From Mermis nigrescens (Eukaryota; Nematoda; Enoplea; Mermithida; Mermithidae), in the NCBI GenBank assembly GCA_036768485.1, contig JAVLUZ010000819.1, positions 1-64,000 on the forward strand: DNA of 64,000 nucleotides, read 5' to 3'. Below the pieces are notes generated by a model. That model searched no databases. It was not told where the DNA came from and was given only the letters and a program-made list of their open reading frames with translations. Below are positions 60,301 to 64,000 of this stretch, piece after piece (position 1 is the first letter of the stretch; every line of letters begins with the position of its first letter). The position numbers were made by a program, and so were the translations under genes.

Positions 60301-61829
60301 ACTTTGTCATCATTCTCTGCACCTATGTACGTATGCGATTTTCAAAAGTAGAATCATAAAAGTTGTATATTGGGATCTTTCTGCTTAGTCAAAATCCTGC
60401 ATTAAACGATAAAACTATCGGTTGGTTTTTGGGAAACTTTTGCACCATATTTTCAACTTTTTGTGCTCCTTCTTTTTTTAAGACATGCAGCTGTCTTTGA
60501 TGCTTTCCTGAAATTTAAAACGTCTTTTTAAGCCTCGACGAATTTTTCTGCGAATCATTATTCTATTCAATCAAAAGTATAAACAAATGTATACGTTATG
60601 CGAATTTCAATTATCAACAGGAAGGCTCCGTAATTAAGGCTTCGTTGTATGTTAATATACATAGGTATCTTCTGCTAATTTTTGCCAGAAAATAAGGTCA
60701 CTGTTTCGTATTTTCATACTCGATTTAAAGAGAAGATGCGTTTTGAAGTACCGGTGCAGTCCCCAAATTGAAATTGCATTCGTGATTATTGTCCATGGAA
60801 TAAAAAAAGTGGATAGAGAGCTGTGAGCTCAGATGCACAGCACAGCATGGCCGATCTGGGCAGGGTGTGGTCAGCAGGTCTGGGGAGGGGTCAAAAATTA
60901 GGCTTATTGAGCCAAAATGACCCCGAAAACTGGCATAAGCGCTAAAGTAGCGTTAGAACTACGTTATTACGCAGTGTTTGATCAATTTAAAGCACTCAGC
61001 CATTTCTGGCCTTCATTCTGCCTCATTTTTCACAAAAATTTTGTCATTTTCCATGCTGGGGGTTTAGACCAGACATGCACGTAAGGGGGTTGGTTTGTCT
61101 AGACTCTAGACCCCTCACAGAATGGAAAAATGGGAAATTTTCTAGGAAAATGAGACATAATGAAGGCAAAAAACGGATGCAAATTGAAAATTTTCTGTGA
61201 AATTGCTTCAAATTCACCAGAAACTGTTCAATAACGTAGTTTGAACGCTATTTTAGCGCTTATACTAATTTGTGAGGTCATTTTGGCCCGAAAAAGTTCA
61301 ATTCTTCACTCCCCATTCCCTTCCAGACTGGCCTTGCTGTGCATCTATAGTTTAGACCACAAACCCTTCTCCACGTACATGTCTGGCTGTGAGACGTTTT
61401 TTCTAAATTTTAATGGTTCCTCCAAAGTATACTCAAGTTCTAATTAGGAATAAATTAAAACTAGATTTTAAATGGGTGACGAGAAAGCCTGATTCCCCTT
61501 AGCTTCCATTGTGTTTGGACGTTATTGTCTCTTAATGTATGTACGTATTTATTCTTTTAATGAAGATATGTGTGTAGCATTAATTTCAATTGGTGTATTT
61601 TTATATACATATTTTAATTTAACATTCGTACATATAGTGTAATGTTTTCGATGTTTTATATTTGAAAGTTTTAAAACATCGTGGTGAGTATATGGAAGCA
61701 GCTAAGCTAATGGAAGAAGCTCAGAGTTTAGACACCGCCGATCGGTATGTTAATTCTAAGTGCGCCAAATATTTGCTCAAGGCTGGCATGATCGAAGAAG
61801 CAGAACAAATGTGCGGCAAATTCACTAGG
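36263..61829 (+). CDS. NAA15: NatA auxiliary subunit NAA15 (5' part, 12 exons, continues beyond window)
   Basis: NAA15 is the TPR scaffold that anchors the catalytic subunit NAA10 to the ribosome for co-translational N-terminal acetylation. Exons: 36263-36337, 38782-38866, 40879-41072, 43466-43534, 45648-45788, 47519-47675, 48598-48717, 50703-50822, 52600-52706, 56688-56757, 60019-60189, 61669-61829; all are in phase. They encode 490 residues, against about 866 in the full human protein. Landmarks are [97 protein letters not shown] and [20 protein letters not shown]. Repeating helical TPR units are evident. An in-frame TAG at 36239 supports the ATG. The exon 11/12 junction is odd: see findings. 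No later exon was found before 64000, so the rest lies to the right. Confidence 0.95.
36478..37562 (-). mobile_element. LINE 3' fragment in NAA15 intron 1
   Basis: Minus-strand frames carry the reverse transcriptase motifs [10 protein letters not shown] and LFADDIKIY (catalytic ADD), then [33 protein letters not shown] and [17 protein letters not shown]. The frame breaks between about 37200 and 37260. The 3' end has AATAAA and a TAT-repeat tail at 36478-36500, only 140 bp from exon 1. It is the same lineage as the fragment at 29523, but clearly diverged. Confidence 0.88.
37787..37957. repeat. Solo arm of the foldback element at 3994-5814
   Basis: Closely matches the right arm at 5646-5814, in the same orientation: gcgttgcttagagaaag ... 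ccatcggagcatttttcttt. Confidence 0.75.
38413..38488. repeat. Tandem duplication, 38-bp unit, 2 copies
   Basis: gagtttatctgttggcttca followed by acaaatggcgaaaaaac occurs twice head to tail without change, so it is recent. NAA15 intron 1. Confidence 0.92.
38782..38866 (+). CDS. NAA15: NAA15 exon 2
   Basis: 85 nt: [19 protein letters not shown], then SNPKFAEHG. Acceptor tttcgtttcag; ends phase 1. Confidence 0.96.
39510..39745. mobile_element. Family D MITE copy
   Basis: Starts atacatgtaagagagg, carries cccacttaaagtcggcc, and ends gagctgttacttatatg. NAA15 intron 2. Confidence 0.6.
40340..40385. repeat. Family G fragment
   Basis: A short ccggggct-type GC-rich piece matching the subterminal blocks of family G. 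No second end is nearby. Confidence 0.45.
40879..41072 (+). CDS. NAA15: NAA15 exon 3
   Basis: 194 nt: [20 protein letters not shown] through [19 protein letters not shown]. Donor gttagt, phase 0. Confidence 0.96.
41136..41981. mobile_element. Family E MITE with a nested palindromic element
   Basis: Starts cagtgttttttttgtattc 63 bp after exon 3 and ends tataaaaaatactg. Flanking 8-mers gattaggt and gattgagt agree at 6 of 8. Without the inner element and its TA it is 445 bp, matching the 446-bp reference copy. It is inverted relative to the copy at 45133-45579. Confidence 0.85.
41491..41889. mobile_element. 399-bp near-perfect palindromic (foldback) MITE, TA flanked
   Basis: Starts cagtggtcgccatgaaagat and ends with its reverse complement. 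The two arms of about 195 bp match almost throughout, around a centre near 41690. TA at 41489-41490 and 41890-41891 is the target duplication, confirmed because the uninterrupted family E sequence reads ccatattatagtaccc here. The TA target suggests the Tc1-mariner group. GC content is much higher than its surroundings. Confidence 0.9.
42260..43290. repeat. Family H and D repeat pieces in NAA15 intron 3
   Basis: Copies of a repeat with cgtttctgacaat.ccc..ctttctagagcata and (g)gcgcgaagc-ct (42840-43090), a partial inverse copy (42330-42530), and a family D piece (43110-43270). Boundaries not resolved. 43290-43465 is plain intron. Confidence 0.5.
43466..43534 (+). CDS. NAA15: NAA15 exon 4
   Basis: 69 nt, phase 0 at both ends: [20 protein letters not shown], then GYK. 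Confidence 0.95.
43535..45132. other. NAA15 intron 4, left part
   Basis: AT-rich. A family H piece with ggcgaggcgccgaaaatttg and a run of gggg/cccc at about 44460-44700. No gene. Confidence 0.45.
45133..45579. mobile_element. Family E MITE, 447 bp
   Basis: Starts cagttttttttgtacaaggt and ends gtgcacaaaaaaaccatg. Contains two ggcgcgaagcgcc-type hairpins and ctttgtacatgtacaaag. Flanking 8-mers do not match, so the target duplication has decayed. It ends 68 bp before exon 5. Confidence 0.85.
45648..45788 (+). CDS. NAA15: NAA15 exon 5
   Basis: 141 nt, phase 0 at both ends: [17 protein letters not shown] through [18 protein letters not shown] family E MITE ends 68 bp before this exon. Confidence 0.95.
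45815..46015. mobile_element. Family D MITE copy
   Basis: Begins near ttaacaggcggatggg, has ccctacgttggtcgtcccc, and ends near gaaccgttccttgtatg. NAA15 intron 5. Confidence 0.55.
46019..46616. mobile_element. MITE with GGGGCGTAACCAG ends, about 600 bp
   Basis: Left ggggcgttaaccag and right ctggttacgcccc are inverted. The hairpin ggcgcgaagcgcc lies at 46436. No convincing target duplication. NAA15 intron 5. Confidence 0.6.
46851..47021. mobile_element. MITE with CAGGCGCGTA ends, 171 bp
   Basis: Left caggcgcgtatctttaggg and right ggccagctacgtgcctg are imperfect inverted ends. Flanks tatataat and tatgcaat agree at 6 of 8. Confidence 0.6.
47083..47495. repeat. Inverted repeat, arms about 70 bp, loop about 270 bp
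   Basis: tttttaaaaatgagcttgct and the following gcgagagttgtaaacca at the left return as the reverse complement at about 47426-47495. The word agcttgaaagta lies outside both arms (about 47043 and 47493). It ends about 25 bp before exon 6. Confidence 0.75.
47519..47675 (+). CDS. NAA15: NAA15 exon 6
   Basis: 157 nt: [19 protein letters not shown] through DKLCYLETK. Ends phase 1. Confidence 0.95.
48598..48717 (+). CDS. NAA15: NAA15 exon 7
   Basis: 120 nt, phase 1 at both ends: [20 protein letters not shown], then [20 protein letters not shown]. Confidence 0.95.
48776..49198 (+). repeat. Possible LTR with upstream polypurine-like tract
   Basis: A tract ccaagggggcgcacc is followed by tgtcaggca at 48798. 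The segment has a TATA-like gatatatac at about 49018 and a hairpin ctattgggttcgcccaatag at about 48972, and ends ggcttgaca at 49198 (tgtca...tgaca). The layout resembles an LTR, but no second LTR or pol is near. NAA15 intron 7. Confidence 0.35.
49486..50187. mobile_element. Family E long variant, about 700 bp
   Basis: Ends cactgttttttgtac and cagaaaaacagtg-like sequence; interior matches the 744-bp copy at 23586. Hairpin ggtgcgaagcgccg at 49685. NAA15 intron 7. Confidence 0.7.
50703..50822 (+). CDS. NAA15: NAA15 exon 8
   Basis: 120 nt, phase 1 at both ends: [20 protein letters not shown], then [11 protein letters not shown]. Confidence 0.94.
50823..52599. other. NAA15 intron 8
   Basis: Holds a candidate cassette exon (50943-51002, see findings) and a family D MITE copy at about 52348-52562 (starts gtacatgtgagagggggtgg, ends cgagctgttacatgtac). 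The rest is AT-rich with nothing recognised. Confidence 0.5.
52600..52706 (+). CDS. NAA15: NAA15 exon 9
   Basis: 107 nt: [20 protein letters not shown], then [15 protein letters not shown]. Ends phase 0. Confidence 0.94.
52770..53218. mobile_element. hAT-type MITE with CGGGCCCGGATCC end, 449 bp
   Basis: Exact 8-bp target duplication cttaagct (52762-52769 and 53219-53226). Ends cgggcccggatccagg and cctggatgcgggcctg. It lies 60 bp after exon 9. Confidence 0.88.
53800..54251. mobile_element. hAT-type MITE, family J, 452 bp
   Basis: Target duplication gtaggtat/gcaggtat (7 of 8). Starts cacgcattcccacacgg and ends ccttgggaaactatg. Contains cggcgcttcgcgccg. A second copy is at about 62424-62822. 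Nested in the 2.7 kb hAT element. Confidence 0.82.
54330..55680. repeat. Cluster of family E copies and halves
   Basis: At least three overlapping or abutting family E pieces in mixed orientation. Hairpins lie at about 54966, 55047, 55267 and 55361, with several gtacaaag palindromes. It ends ggaccttgtaccaaaaaaactg. Looks like repeated insertion into itself. Confidence 0.75.
55745..56048 (-). pseudogene. hAT transposase remnant
   Basis: Minus-strand translation gives [20 protein letters not shown], then [15 protein letters not shown]. After a stop and frame change come [17 protein letters not shown] and [13 protein letters not shown]. These match the hAT RNase-H-like core: the TTDxWSS segment, the DNxANxxKA segment and the C(x)2H-x-L-x-L segment. 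Frameshifts and missing N- and C-terminal parts show it is inactive. It lies inside the element bounded by 53536-56212, which confirms the superfamily. Confidence 0.85.
56688..56757 (+). CDS. NAA15: NAA15 exon 10
   Basis: 70 nt: [20 protein letters not shown], then FPG. Acceptor ttttcag, donor gtaaga, phase 1. Less conserved, but it matches the expected segment in order and phase. Confidence 0.88.
56873..57588. mobile_element. MITE with TTAGCAC subterminal repeats, about 715 bp
   Basis: Left tagcaccagtgctaatg and right attagcgtggtgcta are inverted. ttagcac words repeat inside both ends (56910-56940, 57515-57575). Target duplication not visible. NAA15 intron 10. Confidence 0.65.
57880..58160. 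mobile_element. Family F MITE copy
   Basis: Starts cacgcaagtggggtg, contains ctagaccccagaatag and aaaatgaggcaaaatgaagg, and ends gatcggccacgctgtgcatc. Related copies lie at 21665-21925 and as an inverted pair at 60845-61375. Confidence 0.65.
58454..59543. mobile_element. Family E long variant with a nested CAGGGGCGG element
   Basis: Ends cactgttttatttttgtac and gtacaaaaaataaaacagtg. Flanks agtacaaa and agtaaaac agree at 6 of 8. Inside, at about 58795-59281, a second element begins caggggcggaacc and ends taaatctgccctt with a ggcgcgaagcgccg hairpin at 59143. NAA15 intron 10. Confidence 0.7.
59719..59966 (-). mobile_element. tRNA-derived SINE
   Basis: On the minus strand the head begins gagacgccgagtggtaaaca (box A region) and has a box B gttcgattcc about 40 bp later, with tRNA spacing. 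A body of about 180 bp (gataaatgggaagctgcac, gcggaggttaaaaccc) follows, ending in a ctttaac-type repeat tail. NAA15 intron 10, 50 bp before exon 11. Confidence 0.8.
60019..60189 (+). CDS. NAA15: NAA15 exon 11
   Basis: 171 nt: [20 protein letters not shown] through [18 protein letters not shown]. The only in-frame GT donor is at 60190 (gtccta), which adds VLK-like residues at the joint. Confidence 0.9.
60845..61375. mobile_element. Inverted pair of family F MITEs
   Basis: 60845-61062 and 61063-61375 are opposite copies. ggccgatctgggcag at the left mirrors ccagactggccttgc at the right, and the middle shows ccagacatgcacgtaagggg. NAA15 intron 11. Confidence 0.65.
61669..61829 (+). CDS. NAA15: NAA15 exon 12 (last in window)
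   Basis: 161 nt: [40 protein letters not shown], then [12 protein letters not shown]. Donor gtaaat, phase 0. Confidence 0.94.
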
Positions 61830-62194
61830 GTAAATAAATAAGTGAAAATTTGGCGCTTGATATATTACTCTATTGCCACAAGTCTTCAATAGGCGAGACG
61901 ACAGGATGCTTTATTTAATCTCCTTATTTTTCTGAACAGTTTTCTGTTTTCAAAAAGCGGTGGCAAATTTTGATTTTATTTTAAATCGGCTGATTCTCAA
62001 GTTTTCTAAAACTTTCGATTTTTCTGTCGTATCTAATGTTCGCCCGGGTTTTATCGTTCAGATTTTTATCTATGTATCTTGCTAGAATCGGACTGTTTTT
62101 TGTCTGTTTCTTGTCTTCTCAAAAAATTTTTATTCTTATGAGATGTTATAATCAAAATTAATATCCTTTTACTTTATGTATGTGTTAAGAACAT

Positions 62195-62822
62195 ACATGT
62201 AACAGGGGTTGGGGGATCCCCCACCCAACGTTGGTCGTCCCCCTCCAAGCTACCTACTCAGAGTCAGAAAATTATTGACCCATCCTTCCCCTTTTTTCGG
62301 ATAAAATTGAATCTTTAGGCCATTTTTAGGTGTTGTTTGGCCAAAAATTGAGGTCATTTACCCCCGCCCACTAAAAATGGCTGGGACCCCCACTCAAAAT
62401 TTCGAGCCGTCACATGCATGCACACATTCCCATAGGGAGTGAGGGGGTATTACCCCCTTCTCAGGGTCCGAGACTCAAATCACTGTCGGACGATTTTGAG
62501 CTATCAAACATTTTCTGCATGATTTTTGGGTACAAAAGCAGCGAAGATGTTAAAATTTTTTCGGCGCTTCGCGCCGACTAATACATTTCTGTTTTGTTTG
62601 AATTTCCATATTTTTTGCTTACAAGAGTGACGAAACTAGTCAGAATGGGACAAAACGTGGTTAAAAATGCAGTTTTTCACATTAAAACATGCTACATATG
62701 ATGTTTTCGCCATTTTTCATATTTGACCTACAAAAAAGTCTAGACTTTAAATTAAGTGGTCCTAAATTTTAGGATTTCACCCCCTCCCCCAACTTTCGAC
62801 CTTGGGAAACTATGCAAACATG
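62195..62822. mobile_element. Family D copy followed by family J copy
   Basis: 62195-62415: acatgtaacaggggttggg ... cccacccaacgttggtcgtc ... gagccgtcacatg. 62424-62822: cacacattcccatagggag ... cggcgcttcgcgccg ... ccttgggaaactatg, closely matching 53800-54251. Confidence 0.7.
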
Positions 62823-63094
62823 GTTAAAATTTTGGTTTGTTGTTTCTATTCGATGCTGTTATGCATTGGTTTTTTCGCGGGCATATTCATTTGAATAAGC
62901 TGTGCTCACATATGTGACAGGTTTGAGTGGCACAGCTATCTTCGATCGTTTGAGTGCAATTTATATTCTATTTAATTTTTACTGTATTTTTTATTTGTCC
63001 AAATGGTGCTATCATAGTTTCCTAAGGTCCAGAGTTAAGGGAGGGGCGAAATTCCGAAATAGGGGACCAGTAAATTAAGTGGTGTATTATTATT

Positions 63095-63525
63095 TGCCGA
63101 CACTATGTTTTGTATGAGCTTCTTTTTGCATGTACAAAGATCTCCGAAGAGATCTTTGTATGAGCGAACAAATTTTTGTAGATATATAATGTAAATATAT
63201 TATTAAATTTCGCATTTTTACATACTACCAAATTTTTGTTTACTATAATATGGTACAGTAGCGATTTTAGTTTGGTAAGACATGGTTTTTCGACCTTTGG
63301 TAGTGTATTTTAGCTAATTTCTGGCTTTCTGAATATTTGACATTAACATTTTAAACAAATATAGGACAGACAATTACTGATTTCAGCGCGAAGCGCTGAA
63401 AATTTTGAAGAATTTTACACATTTACAGTTTTTGTCTTCCCAAAAATCTCTGTACATGTACAAAGACGGTCCTGAAAAGTCTATGTGCATCGGGAAAAAT
63501 CTTTGCCGCATACAAAAAACCGTGG
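63095..63525. mobile_element. Family E MITE copy
   Basis: Left cactatgttttgtatgagc, right gccgcatacaaaaaaccgtg; contains gtacatgtacaaagac and agcgcgaagcgctg. The same family continues in pieces at 63540-64000 (hairpins at 63572 and 63952), running off the window. Confidence 0.7.
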
Positions 63526-64000
63526 TCCTAAATGTGATAATTTAGCCTGAATTTAGTTGATAATATTAGTTCGGCGCGAAGCGCCGATATCTTCATGAGC
63601 TTTTGATTGAATTTACACATAAAACTCGACTGAGAAAGCTAAACAAGTTGTACTACAAAATCAGAAATATTACAGAAATTGTAATTTGCCAATTAAATCT
63701 TGTAATAAGCACCACTGCCCTATAAATCCAATGCAACATCAAGATAAATTCGTCAATTTTATCTTTGAACGGCAAAAAAGGGCAAAGTTATAAAATAGTA
63801 CTTATTTTTGCATAAAATTTTTAAAAACAGTAGAAATAGATACAAAAGATATTTGAATCTGCATAAAGATGCCTAGATTACACAAAGATTGATTTTGGAG
63901 TGTTTAATGCCTCTGCTTGAATCTAAATACAGTATATTGAGCGATATTTTGCGCGAAGCGCCGAAAATTTTTTGAAATTTCCTTAAAAAATACTGAAAAA

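Overview
This window is animal nuclear DNA. It has short, interrupted protein exons with GT-AG introns and a dense load of DNA transposons. I read an arthropod, most likely an insect, from the protein similarity and repeat style, but the sequence does not fix the species. No bacterial operon, CRISPR array or viral genome is present. Nearly every long open frame in the window is repeat noise; the real coding exons are mostly short.

Three conserved eukaryotic genes could be assembled exon by exon with matching splice phases. (1) PIGK/GPI8, the cysteine-protease subunit of the GPI transamidase, lies on the minus strand at 21024 down to 9973: 8 exons, 337 codons, complete. (2) SNRPE, the spliceosomal Sm protein E, lies on the minus strand at 26382 down to 23051: 2 exons, 95 codons, complete. 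(3) NAA15, the ribosome-binding auxiliary subunit of the N-terminal acetyltransferase NatA, lies on the plus strand from 36263: 12 exons and 490 codons inside the window, with the gene continuing past the right edge. These are unrelated housekeeping genes (ER lipid anchoring, splicing, co-translational acetylation). PIGK and SNRPE run in tandem; SNRPE and NAA15 are divergent across about 9.9 kb.

Layout: 1-3450, degenerate Ty3/gypsy pol with two small hAT-type MITEs inside; 3.9-9.6 kb, a stack of DNA transposons (a piggyBac-type element with TTAA ends, a 2.2 kb hAT-type element and nested MITEs); 10-21 kb, PIGK with MITE-bearing introns; 23-26.4 kb, SNRPE, whose intron holds four hAT-type elements; 26.4-36.2 kb, intergenic, with a LINE 3' end, a 3.5 kb three-level transposon nest and a 271-bp TA microsatellite; 36.3-61.8 kb, NAA15, whose introns hold a LINE, a 399-bp palindromic element, a 2.7 kb hAT element with a decayed transposase, a tRNA-type SINE and many MITEs; 61.8-64 kb, further repeats in the next NAA15 intron.

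The strongest new signal is the transposon layer. Fifteen or more insertions show 8-bp target duplications readable by eye, many nested two or three deep. Several apparently unrelated MITE families share one GC-rich hairpin motif (ggcgcgaagcgcc). Two inverted copies of one MITE flank a frame-neutral NAA15 exon, and one NAA15 intron is bounded by a 13-bp direct repeat, as expected if the intron arose by insertion.
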